Assembly (NCBI RefSeq): GCF_018139145.2
Contig: NC_059478.1
Coordinates: forward strand, 1,302,001-1,366,000
Origin: Gymnogyps californianus
Taxonomy: Eukaryota > Chordata > Aves > Accipitriformes > Cathartidae
Length of the DNA stretch: 64,000 nucleotides
Direction: 5' to 3'
Below, in pieces: positions 1-12,180 of the stretch. Under the pieces are notes generated by a model. The model was not told the origin of the DNA. It saw only the letters and a list, made by a program, of their open reading frames with translations, and did no database searches. Within the stretch, counting starts at the first letter, position 1. Each line of letters starts with the position of its first letter. The translations under genes were made by a program, and so were the position numbers.

Positions 1-1492
1 AGGAAGGCTATCTGAATGAAGAGAGTTTGTTGTAGCAAACATGGATTCCCAAGAGTTTTATCATGAACCATTCTTATACTCCAGGCACACTATTTTCTTG
101 AATGTCTCCCTAATTCTGAACTTATTTACACAGACAGATGGTATTTTCTCCATCTTCACACACACCAGGTAAATAATACCTACAAGTTTTTGAATCATTC
201 CTGGAAGGTTCTCCTCTGTTACAGGAACAATCACAGAAAATTTATCAGTTGTCTGTGTAGATTGAAATCTAGATGACATTTACAAAATGAAAATTTAGGT
301 CTCAGAAAGGTTAATAACTGTGATGTATACTCCTAAGACATTTATGTAATTTTCCAAAACAAATCCCTCTGAATGGAAGTAAAATATGTATTTAAAAATT
401 TATAATACTAATTTTGAAAATAAGTAAAAGTGGTAAAAACCTGCTGCTATAGATCTCTATATTTATTAATAGAGAACAAGAAATATTTTTATAATATTAA
501 TTTTAACTTATATGATCATTTGCTGTAAAATTATTTCAGAATTAAATAGCAATAACCTGTAGCTTTTAGTTGTTAGTGAATGCCTTTTTATTAGAGAATG
601 AGAGATACTTTCTTAAATAATGGATAAGAATACAGAACAAAAGTTCTTCAGGGTCTTCTAAATAGCTAGTTAGGCATTTCTACTGTATGTTTTAAGTATT
701 GCTCTACAAACAGCTCAATGGTAACTGCACAGTACAAGATTAAATGGAATTTCTAAGTGAGAGACATTTGATGAAAGAATTCATAAAATTGGAAATGGAA
801 AGTGTTCAGATTAGCCATTGCTACGCCAAATCCATCATTACACATTGCGGTAAACATGTAGTGTTTTCCCCAATCTAAACATATTTCCTTATCTGATAGC
901 TTTTAGCTGTTTCCTTTAAATCAGTTTATATTTATTCTATGGGCTGCACATTATCTTTCACCAAATATAAGAAACAGAAGTAAATTATTTGAACAAAATG
1001 GATTGTCACTGATTTTCAATTAAATCAAGAATAGCCAAGTCATTTTAGTTGTTGTTGCTAAGGAGACTCCCAATTATTTGTTGATAGAAGATTATTAGGC
1101 CAATCTTCTTATATTGTTATTACTCTACACTACCACATTCTTTGGCAGATGAACTTTAATCAGTTAAACAGTCAAATTCTTCAGGATAAGTACACTTTTG
1201 AAATGGAGTGAGGAAATTAGGGAACACCTGATGTCTGTGCAACAACCGCGTGCTCATGGGGATCTCAGGGTATGTCCTCCTGTGCCTAAGTAGTTTGCAT
1301 TGGCAGGAAAAGGAATATCAAAGAATAAAAGGTAGATGCAGAATGAATAGAATTTAAAAAATATATTTGCTTACAGAATTCTTTCCTTGAGCAGTACTTT
1401 TTCCCTTTTAACGGTAAGCATCTCCAAAAGCTAACATAAGACGTACAAGGACAGGTTAAAATCAGCAAGACAGGGGAATCAGGCACTGGACG

Positions 1493-1522
1493 AAACTAAA
1501 AACTAAAAACTAAAAACTAAAA
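1493..1522. repeat. Short tandem repeat, 7-bp unit (ACTAAAA)n
   Basis: About four head-to-tail copies of ACTAAAA are visible. It is a simple repeat with no sign of function. Confidence 0.9.
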
Positions 1523-3232
1523 TGGCCATATATTTGACATAAGTATGAGATGACATGTAAATTGAGCAAGGTCTGAATGTCATGAAAAAAACAAGATCAG
1601 TAGAAATTAGCATAATAACATTTTTAATGTTCAGAAAAAAACCGTATCATAATTACTGTATTTAAATTTCAGATGCATTTGTTCAGAAGAAAAGCTTATT
1701 TCTGCATCAAAATTGTTAGGCTCTCATTGTAGCAAACTGGAGAAATTTGCAGTTTTGTATTCTGAATAACACCTTGCTACTTTGACAAACATACGCTGTG
1801 TCCTGGGAAAGGCACACTGAAATTTCACCATCGAGAAAAAGGTCTTGAAAATGTTACTTCTCCCTAAGAAATTTTTGTGAAGTGAAACACAATCATGTTT
1901 GAAAACCCTTAGTGACAAATCCTAGCCATTGGCTATATGTATACTACATTATTCATTTCCACCCTATAGCAACTGATACAGGTTGTCATTAGTCAGATCT
2001 CTTGCCTTCAGGGCTTATGTTAAAATTGTTTATGGCAAGCAATTTCAATTAAGTGAATGAAGAACAGGTAACTGGAATTATTCTCTCCCTGAACAATGGA
2101 TCTTGCATAGCATAATGATGCATCACAACTTCACTTTTAACCTGGAGAGTCTTTTCTATGCAATTCAGGTTGGAATCTAAATTGAGTATCTGTTGACATC
2201 AACACACTTTATCTAAACGTTCATAGGTAAACCAGAATTACAAATATGACAGAATAATCCATGAATTTTGGTCTTTTTTAATGTAGTACAAGACTGCAGA
2301 GCTTTTTAAACTTTAAACCAGAATACACCTCAGCTTTATTAAAAGTTAAACAAAAGAAACTATGTAAGACAATATCAGGGAAGTACTATTTATATTACTA
2401 ATAATACAACTGCTAAAAGTTTAGGAAGGTGGGAGGCAAATGAAAGAAACATAGTATCAGGAAAGTAGCAGGGGAAACCAGGGAAGGTATGGGATGTGTC
2501 ATTATCCGTATGAGACTGACTGTGACAAGATTTTCAGGAGTTTTGTCTTATTGCCAGCTTCTAATTTTTTCATCCTTACAGACCATTTCATTCATGTCTA
2601 TATTTACATCATATGGACTACTTATTATACCTCAGTTATGAAGTTCTTGTATTGCTGGTTATGCCTCTCTGAAAACAATCGGAGATTGAATTTATCTATG
2701 CATCTCATCGTGACTTCAAGTCTTGTGATAACATGATAGCCACCAAACTGGGGTCTGGTTCATGTTCTGTCAAATACAGTGACAGAACCTATTTTAACAG
2801 GGACACAACCAGATCTGTTCTTAGTTCAGACCTTATCACTATTGTAAATCATTTAAAGTCACCTTAGCAAAATCCCTTTTCTTATTATCTTTCAATTAGG
2901 GTGCTATAAAAAGCAAGAAAATACAGTGAAATGTGCTCAGATACTCACTGAAATCATGAGTACTTTACGCACTGAAGAGACAGTACTCTGTGATGATGAT
3001 GCCATTTCACTCCTCTGCTAGATAGCTGGAGATCAGCTAACCCTGTATCAAAGTTGTGGATTTAATCAGCACTGTATCACTGTGGAAACCTTAAAGAAAC
3101 AACAGATTTCTGATGTCTACATTTGTATCAAATAAGTACAGAATGGTTAAATGGATGCCAATAGATACTAGAGGAAATTAATAGTTATATGGCCATTATT
3201 TGAAAACATGACTTCATAATTCAACTATGTTT

Positions 3233-3265
3233 TTATATATATACGGGGGAGAGAGAGAGAGAGAG
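3233..3265. repeat. Compound TA / GA microsatellite
   Basis: A short TA run is followed by CGGGG and about eight GA units. It is an ordinary compound microsatellite and likely polymorphic in length. Confidence 0.9.
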
Positions 3266-6200
3266 GTACGTTTCAATTATAAAGTGGGTAAAACCCTCAG
3301 AGCTCTTAGAAGTGCAGCTTTTAAATAAACAAATGTTTGACAGTTCAAACTGTTCTTTTAATTTGCAGCAGGGAATGTTAACAATATGTTGCACAGAGGA
3401 GAGAATGAAATGAGGACACAATTGCAATTCTGAGGCAAAAAGAGATAAGGATTTCATACAAGATACAATATCAATGGCAGAGCTGGGAATAGCCTTACTG
3501 TTCTTACTCCAGCTCCGCTGTTTTTTTTGTTGAACTCCCGTGGAAGCATTGTCTTCGCATGACATAAAGACAGAGTAGTATCCCTTTCCCAGAAGAAACG
3601 GATTTTGATTGCCAGCTGTTGGCAACCAAGGCATAATTTAAAAGCTTTAGCAACAACAGCATGGAACTCAGCATCTCCTGTATTGATAGGGTTTTGTACT
3701 TTTTACAAAGATGACAAACTAATCTTGTACGTCAATTTTTAATTTTAGTTACACCGACAAAAATGAATAATGTTAATCACGAATTCAGCAAAGTAACTCC
3801 AGACTTAATGCACAATTAGAAAAACCACAACTTTATTCAGAAGCTCACATATTCATTAAAGTCTATGTTTCTGCTTATTTCTAGAAATTGATATAGAACA
3901 ACTGCACAGCACAATTTCTACTTGTTTCAAACTTCCATGCACCAGCAGGTCAGCAGCATTGTCTTCTCTATAGGAGTCTAATTCTCTCCAGAAACCATCA
4001 CACTCCTAAGAGTTGAATTAAAACCTGGAGCCAAGCAAAGAACCAAATAATGAGGAATATCACCTCATCAGATCTTCCGATCCCTGTTCTGGAATCCCCG
4101 AGATCAAGAAGCATCCTTGAAACGCTTCTTTCCCAGTGAAGAAAGCTAATTCTTGCTACAGGGAAGGAACATGTCAAGCAGGGAGTCTTCCCCAACTACA
4201 GTTAGTGAAGGTGTTTCTTGCACATTCAGGCTTTAAAGCCTAAAGTGCTTTCCTGAACTCTTACCTTCTTTCCTCCTTTTCAACAACAAGCAAAGTAGGA
4301 GGAATTTCCAGTGTTCCCTAAAAGGACTAAAGAACTGTTGGCCAAGCAGAGAGATGAGCGTGACTCTATTCCAATAAACTAATTCTTAGCTAGCTTAGTT
4401 CAGCCCTATGAAATAGCACTTCCTGAAGCAACTATATATTTCTGTAGATACCCTGATGGCAGATTTTTCCTTAAAAAATCAAACACAAATTCTGGGCTGA
4501 TGATAGTGATGAGTTCACAAATTATTATTTTACAGAAATTTCATCACAACCTTTCATCTGTTACCTCTGAAATTTTTCACCTACATGTCTATCAACTTGA
4601 TCAAAATCACATGCTGCAGCTCTGTCAGTCATACTGACTGGTTTATTGTTTTAGGTCACATCAGTCAAAAAACTAAGACAAAATGTTATACATCTGTTTT
4701 AATAGTTTGCACGCAGTTTGCATAGTTTGCAAAAGGGTGCAATTGTTCTGTGAAAGTTTTATGGAATAAAAGGTTACACATACATGCATACATAAATCCT
4801 AGTGAAAATTAAATTTAAGTACCTTGAACTTCAGAGTGAAAATCACTGTTCTATGAATGATGAAAAAATCAACAGGTATATAATCTGAAAAACACTTATG
4901 CTATTCCTGTTAAAGATACTTTCACCTCTCTACTTCCAGTCTTTCCAAGTTATTTCCCAGGTTAATGTCTAGAATGTGTATTCTTGTTGTCTGCTGCATT
5001 CAAATATGCAATCATAATTCCTGACCAAAGGCAAAACAGAATCCACTTTTTCTAAAACAATGAATATTTTAGCAACTATATTAAGAAAAGGAATAAGTTA
5101 TTCGCATAAGTATTAACAAAGAGTAGCTGAAAGGCTCAGATGGGTGCAAATGATTTAATCTGAGAAATAATTTATTACTTGAGGGGACAAGTATAAAAGC
5201 AACATACTGTAAAATGCTCACACTTGTACTACTGCCATGTTAATCAAATGTTCTGTTTTTACAGCCCTGTCGGTGAATAATCAGGACTAATGATTTTACT
5301 CAAGTCTAAAATACTTTACCTTGCAGGCTGCAAGCTGCCAAGATGGAGGCTGCCCTTCATAGTGGAAGTTCATGACCTTGCAAGAATGAGATTTTTCATT
5401 ACACTCATTGAAATGTAATGCCATTAAAACAAATTTAATACATTCGTTTCAATTACATGGTAGTTTTATGTAAGATACAGTGTAGTTACATCGTGGAAGG
5501 GTTGGGGGTTTTTTTGTAACTCACTCCAATTCACGGAATTGGAATGATATTTATATGACAGATGCCTTTATTATTTTCCATTTGATATTTAATTTTTAAA
5601 ATATCTATTAGAATCCAGGTTACATTACCGAGATTATAATTACACTTTATTTACTCCCAGTAATATAATTGCTTTCTGGTCAAAAAGTGTAATTGCAGTA
5701 TAACTACTCTGAAATTTCTACTTGCTCATTACAGAACTGAAGGGAATGTTTTCACTGCTTACAGAATTTTGTATGGCAACAATAAGAGGCAAAAGAAGAA
5801 AGGTAATTTAAAATTTATTAAATATAAGAGATTATCTCCACCCCCCTGTGCTTTACTTATTCTCAAGTAATGGGAAGAGCAAGAATGAACGCAGTTTGAT
5901 CAGAAGTGTGAATGGGCTATCAGAATTAATGCAATATAAAAGCGGGAAGATTTAAAAGGCAAAAGAGAAAAGAAGCAATGCAGTAAACAGCAGTGCCTAT
6001 CCTGGAACTGAATTGAAAAATATTTACCAGAACAATTAAATTGTTGTGCATCCATTGATTTTGTTTCTTGACACAAAAAATAGATTGATGGTAAAGATGT
6101 ACTGAATCAAGAAACTATTAACTTCCTGTGGCTTCCTTTAATATTAAAAAAGGGCATCTGACCTAGGGTGTCCATTGGGCAAAAAGTTTTATCAGAAGTG

Positions 6201-9200
6201 GCACATGAGAGAATTATGTCATCAAAATCACAGCTGGTCTATTTTGATAAAAAGCCCAAACTGAGCTCAGGTTACTATTTATAACTGGGCCAAACAAAAG
6301 TAGCTGAAATGGAAATCAAAGCATGGAAAATGGAAAGCAAAGTTTAATCTGCTTTGTCTGGATCCATACCAAGATGTGCCTGGAACTACAGAGTGTTCTG
6401 TTCTAAAAGAAATTGTATTCTGTGGCTTATCCAAAAGGCATCAAGATTTGGTATGTTGCACTTTGCAATGAGCATAGAAAAGATATAATTCCATTTTTTT
6501 ATTAAAAAAAAAACCAGAAAAACCCACCTTATTTGTTGTAAAATGCCTCTTTTCATTGTACAAATGCCATCAAAGCGGAAGCTATCACTGGAACCTACAT
6601 CACTATTTGCTCCTTGTACCATGTTGAGTGATATAACATTTATTAGGAATGTTATTAGGAAGTCTTCCTCGAAATGTGTCATATCTGCTTAGCTGTCTGA
6701 CTAGTCTTTCACTGGCTGGTTGGCTGTCATCCGCTCTTTTAAATATCAGCTCATGAGCCAGCTGTTTTCACAAGCTGATTTCCACAGGGAAATGAGCAAT
6801 GTATATCCTGAAATTTTTTTTCAATAAAATAAATTTTAATTATTTTTTTCCTTCTCACATTAATGTAAATAGTGTATCAGGTCACCACAGGTTTTCTGAA
6901 AACCAGGAACAACTACATATATATGTATAGAAACATACCGCATAAACAGACACAATTCAGAAATGTGTAATGGGCCCTAAATCCACAGATGAGAATATGT
7001 TTCAGAATTTAGTAGAAGAGAAACTGTAGTAGGAAGGGGGGAGGAACAAGCAGCATATTAAAGGCTGCCTGAAGTGATTTTTACATTATTATCTAGTATG
7101 TTTTCTTGCAGAAAGTGTAAGATAATAAGGTATTTAAACAATATCGTTATCTTTCTTAAGAGTCCCCTTGATTTTAGTTATTCATTGTTACTACTATTTT
7201 TTCTTGAGAGATCATAAATCATGTTTTCTGCCTACTAGTAGACCATATTATATAGAGCTGCCTGAGAGCTAGTTTTAGCTAAGTGGACACTTTTCACTCA
7301 TATTTAACTGCTTGCTGTTTTTGTGGAAATGATGTTACCAACACTCATTTCACCTGAAAAGAAAAGCTTTTGAAATCTATGTTGTTTCTATACTGCATCA
7401 CTTTTGAGTTTTTTATATTCATAGATACTTGACGCTTACTAAAAAAAGCGGTACCAAGTTGCCTACAGTCTTTAGAATTATAGCAGACACCTATTTGTAC
7501 CTGTAGGTACCTAAATATCTTTGAAAAGATCTCATCTAGAAAATCTAATAACGTTTCCCTTTAAAAGTTCAGTGGAAAATGTTTCCTCTTAACAATGTGT
7601 GCGATATTGCTTGTCCTGTTGGTGCTCTCTTGTTAGTTGCAGATCATAAATCATTGCAAAATTACTGACAGGCTGTATCACTAACATGCTGTACCTTATT
7701 CTGGGACTTAATTATATCAGCAGCTGATGGCAACACCATCGAAAGGGGTTTGTCAGCATTTTCTGTACACATCCATTTTTTTCCAAGGTGGATGAAAACT
7801 TAATATGTCAGTAATTCCAAAATTGTATCTGCTTGAACAGACACAAAAGTTGTCAGTCAGGATTTGATTTTACTTGTCCAGAATATGTTTTAGTTTTACT
7901 TATTTATTTTTTCCAATAGGGATTGTGAATAATACAGCAACTTGTTTGTATTTTTGAAAGTTCCTATTAAAAAACTGTTCGGTATTTTTCACCTATTTAA
8001 ATACTAATTGTAGGTAAGAGAAATGGCTGTTGAATAATGAAGTGTTAAATACATTCAGTATATACACAAAAGTGCTCTAGGGTGGGAAAGAAAAAGTTAT
8101 CAAAAAAAATTACCTGCTAGCTATGCCTCCTGGGATCATAGTAAGTGAAATGACATTGTGATTTTTTAGAGAAATTTTAGAGAGTTGTGAAAAATCTAGG
8201 AGTCTTTACAGCAACATGCATTAATACAGACCATATTTCTTCCATGTTTGCACATGAAGTTTTTATTCATTTTGGATTTCTCCCCTGGTAATTTTTTTCT
8301 GTCATGCTGAGGAATTTATATTAATATAATATATACTGTAGGTGGTTCTTGTTCTAGAAATTAGGATTTTAATTTTCACTGTGATTAAAAACTTCAGCTA
8401 TTTCCACGCTGGTTCAATTTTTCTGAATGAGGCGGTATCTACAGCAAAGAGGATGGATTAAATCAGGTAGCAGAGATTACTTTATTGCTAAAATATCAAA
8501 TTAATCAACGAGACTCACAATTTGACACGTGGAAACAGTACTGATGGTGGTGAATACTAATTACTAGGTGTTGATAGTCCAGGGAAAGTGTCACTTATCG
8601 CATCAGTAGTAATAAAAGGAATCATATGTTGGACATTTTGCTGCCATTTCATTCTGCGATACCAAAGTCAATGAAAAGCATTGATATAGTTAGCTGTTGG
8701 CTCAGGATAATATCCATCTGGAGCACTCTGGCTAACACTGTTTTGTACCTGGGATATACTCCAAATTCTGTTTAACAAGAAAGACTTCTCAGTACATTTG
8801 GTAGAACCGCCTCTTCCACCTTCCTCAATCAATTTGCCTTGTGTGTAACTCTGCACTGTTTTTCTTTCGGTATATTTTGGACTGTTAATACATGTTCTTT
8901 CCTCAAAATTGTCACACCATACTAATGAAAATATTTCTGATGTTTTTTTCTATATTGTATCTGTTTCTGTGAGAGCTCTGCCACTGATGTTTTTTGTCTC
9001 AGTGAAGTCTTCCCAAGCTTTAATGCTGTAGTCACCATTCTTGGTCCTCTTCTCACCATATATTTAGTATAAATTGGCAACAATTAAAGGCTTAAGTGCC
9101 CAGTATTGTGAAAAAAGGCATTGTAGCACCTCAGTGCCTGTCCCTCAATGTGCAATGTAATATGCAGGATGCCAGAGTTGCCCAAATTACCTCCAAATGC

Positions 9201-10415
9201 TGTCTAAGGCTGCCTCCATGATGAGCAGTGGATCTGTCCAGACCCACGCAATAAAAAATATCATGTGTTTGTGGAAAATCTCAGATTCCTCCTTTCCTGG
9301 CCCCTTTTCTTTTGATATGCCCTGTTAAGGAGGCTGGAGGAAAACTTCCCAGAGCCACTACAAGCAAACAAGAGGCATAAGTGCCATAATAACTGGACAT
9401 TATGGAGAGAAAGAGAAAAAGCCAGGGTTCCCTGTGGATGCTGTGTTTAATACCTACCCTGATCCAGGGCTTAGACACCCCTCTTCACAGTCTCTCTTGA
9501 AGAGAAATCTGAGGTGCAGTTGATGGTAAACTCATGTAAACAGAATTGATCACTTCTAAACTGTAAACTAGCATTAACCTCTTTCCCATATTCACAAAGG
9601 ACAGAGTTTAATGACACATTTTTACTTATCCTTTGCAACACTGAGATATTACTTCTTGGACCAGTGCTCAGTCTCTTTATAATATGTAGTTATGTCTTTT
9701 TATTTGTTACATTCATGGGGAGACTTCTAACCCAGGCAAAGGGATACCCCAGTTCAATTTCCCAGTTCAATTTTACTCCAAAGGTAATAAAATCCATCCA
9801 CAAGACCTGTAGGTACCAGCTTTCACATCTCTCCAGTAGACAGCCTTATCTGCTCTTATAGCAGAGGTGATCTTCATCCATCCTACTGAGTTGGTCAAGG
9901 ACCGAAAAGAAACCCAAACTCCACAACATTAAAAATTCATTTTATGAAAAAGAACACATGACTTGCCTGCACAGTTATGTGAAAAACTCTTGTTTCTTGC
10001 TGGTGAGTATGGGATCGCTTCCTTCCTCGAACACTAATTACATTAATGCAAAATATCAAGAGTCTTTGGAGCAGAAACTGAGTCATGATCTCCCTTGCCT
10101 CCCCTTTGTACTCAGAATTCCTGTACTTGTCTTCCTGGTTTTTTGTTGGCCCAGCTTCCTCTCAGGCATGTTTGGTAGGCAAAAGGAAAACTTATTTTTC
10201 TCTGTGTAACATTTTTTTTTCCATGAAAACGTGGCCTCAAAGACCACAATTCTGCTCCATGTCATATTATTGCAAATTGGCAGCACTCTGGTTAACCAAC
10301 ATGTTTGTTCTGACTTTATGCTGCAGCTTTCAAAAGCAGAATTCAGCAAAAGAATTCACTTTTTAAAAAGATAAATTTTTACTTAAATATTTCATTTTAA
10401 CCTATATTGGTCTTA

Positions 10416-10420
10416 CAAGT
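10416..10420. repeat. Left target-site duplication (CAAGT) of the solo LTR
   Basis: CAAGT lies immediately before the first base of the LTR and is repeated exactly after its last base (11006-11010). A 5-bp duplication is typical of ERVL-type and some class I avian retroviruses; ERVK-type elements usually give 6 bp. Confidence 0.85.
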
Positions 10421-11005
10421 TGTTGTGGTTTAACCCCAGCCAGCACCTAAGCACCATGCAGCCGCTCGCTCACTCCTCCCCGCTCCCAGTGGGATGGGGA
10501 GGAGTCGGAAATAAAAAAGTAAAACTCGTGGGTTGAGATAAGAATGGTTTAATAACTAAAAAAAAATAAAATATAATAAGAACAATAATAATAACGAAAT
10601 ACAATAAAAATAATAATTGTAATGAGAGAGAAATAAAACCCAAGAAAAGGCAAGTGATGCACAATACAATTTCTCACTACTCGCTGACCGATGCCCCAGC
10701 AGCGATCTGCCCCTCCTGGCCAACTCCCCCCAGTTTATATACTGGGCATGACGTTCCATGGTATGGAATACCCCTTTGGCTAGTTCAGGTCAGCTGCCCC
10801 GGCCATGCTCCCTCCCAGCTTCTTGCACCCCTGCTTGCTGGCAGAGCATGGGAAACTGAAAAATCCTTAACTTAGGATAAGCGCTACTTAGCAACAACTA
10901 AAACATCAGTGTGTTATCAACATCATTCTCACACTAAATCCAAAACACAGTGCTGTACCAGCTACTAAGAAGAAAATTAACACTATCCCAGCCGAAACCA
11001 GGACA
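10421..11005 (-). mobile_element. Solo LTR of an avian endogenous retrovirus, TGTCCTGGTTT family (ERVL-like)
   Basis: This 585-bp element reads TGTCCTGGTTTCGGCTGGG at its 5' end and GGGGTTAAACCACAACA at its 3' end on the minus strand, so it has the TG...CA termini of an LTR. It is bounded by perfect CAAGT duplications. In sense orientation it has a TATA box inside CCCAGTATATAAACTGGG (plus 10729-10746). An ATTAAA poly(A)-signal variant follows (plus 10548-10553), then a GC-richer U5 end. No gag, pol or env sequence flanks it, so it is a solo LTR left by recombination between two LTRs. Open frames inside it are not coding. The family name is from memory of bird LTRs; termini, TATA box and duplication are seen directly. 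Confidence 0.93.
10734..10741 (-). promoter_or_regulatory. LTR TATA box (TATATAAA, minus strand)
   Basis: TATATAAA lies within the 18-nt interrupted palindrome CCCAGTATATAAACTGGG, about 270 bp into the LTR in its own orientation. That fits the U3/R boundary of a retroviral promoter. Any remaining activity is unknown. Confidence 0.7.
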
Positions 11006-11010
11006 CAAGT
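11006..11010. repeat. Right target-site duplication (CAAGT) of the solo LTR
   Basis: Exact copy of the five bases that precede the LTR, confirming its boundaries. Confidence 0.85.
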
Positions 11011-11934
11011 GTTATTTTTCTTCTCTTTTGCACTTATATTCACATGTGAGGAAAAGTATTAATTGGCAATACTACTGTATTAGAGAGACTTATATTTGAA
11101 AGACATAATCCATTCAGCTAGAGTATTTCATATGCTAATATAAGGAAAGGTAAAACAGCTTTCCAAAACGAACGAAATCTTGACAAAGATTTCAACTACA
11201 CAGATCTAGCCAGGCTTCCTACAGTTTTCTTCTATGGTAGTAATCAGCCTCATAACAAGGGCTGCAAAACTTTGGCAACACAATGAGAGCACAGCTGAAT
11301 CAAACCATGATAAATCACCAGGGATCTCATTGCAATGCTTATTATAGCTGTACCAAACGTGTCTGAGCAACTGAAAAATCAAATTAAGTCCTTGTGCATC
11401 TCAGGGGAAAAAAGCATCAAATGAAGCCCATAAAGGGTAACTACACAGAGCAGCATCATATTCTGCTGTCAGAATACTTTTCTGGCTTCATAAAAAATCA
11501 TATATTTTTTGTTTCTCGGAAAAGTGCCATCTCACAAAAGGGTGACGTTATATGAAGAAAAAAATAGTTAATGACTGGACTTTGTGTTACAGAAATCAGG
11601 TACAAGAAGCAAGGAAGAGTCTTCCTAACATGAGTTTGCCTCATAGGAGGAAATATGCTCACAGACACTATGACTTCAGTTCCTAATCCTCGTGTTCTGT
11701 TTCAGGCAAAGTTCTGTTTCAGTTAATCAGTTTCCTAAAGTAAGGAGCAAAGACCTGAGCTCTTATTTTGCTCAGAATGAGAGCACTGTGTGAAGATAAA
11801 GAAAAAGCTAAATCAAATTATATACTCTACACTTCTTTCTACTTCCTACATATTTTAAAAGCACTAACTTCAGTGGTGCTTTGTTGATAATAACAGCCAA
11901 AGATTGTCCATGTGGTATTTATACAAAATCAATA

Positions 11935-12180
11935 TTTCAGACGAGCCCAGATTTTCAAGTGATGAGCACTCCCTATGGGAAGCCAGGTTTTCAAAAGAAA
12001 TCAGATCCTCATTGGGGCACCTAGGTAGGGACCAGCCTTCTAAAAGTGCTCAGCTCTCAGCAGCAACCACTGCAATTCCATTAGAGAAATTTTCAAAGAG
12101 CTCTGTAACCTAAACATGAGCTCATCTGAACATGCAGGATGAGACCACATCCCCCTTGAAATCAGCGGGGATTTTGCCAC
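11935..12180. repeat. Probable ancient amniote interspersed repeat, unclassified
   Basis: The stretch contains CAGATTTTCAAGTGATGAGCAC, GGTTTTCAAAAGAAATCAG, TAAAAGTGCTCAGCTCTCAGCAG and, near its end, TTGAAATCAGCGGGGATTTTGCCACT. These phrases resemble an old dispersed repeat common in turtles, crocodilians and birds (TTTTCAAAAGTGCTCAGC and GAAGTCAATGGG phrases). The match is from memory and diverged, and I cannot name the family. Confidence 0.4.

Larger units (their letters stand above)
1..10415. other. Unique AT-rich non-coding stretch
   Basis: I recognise no gene, RNA gene or interspersed element here. Open frames are short (at most about 130 codons, for example minus strand 3233-3634) and show no familiar motif or splice context, as expected by chance in AT-rich DNA. 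It holds a 7-bp tandem repeat at 1493-1522, a TA/GA microsatellite at 3233-3265, three close copies of AGTTTGCA at 4704-4731, and a small hairpin (8-bp arms, 3-nt loop) at 5525-5543. Confidence 0.6.

Noticed and set aside
3233..3634. 133-codon minus-strand open frame
   Set aside because: Its C-terminal end runs through a GA microsatellite and it has no recognisable domain; length is within chance for this window.
8640..8700. AAAGTCAATGAAAAGCATTGA resembling an old sauropsid repeat phrase
   Set aside because: Only one short phrase matches and the flanks do not continue the similarity.
10470..10875. Open frames inside the 10.4-kb LTR
   Set aside because: They lie wholly within U3/R/U5 sequence of a solo LTR and contain low-complexity hydrophobic runs from AT-rich repeats.
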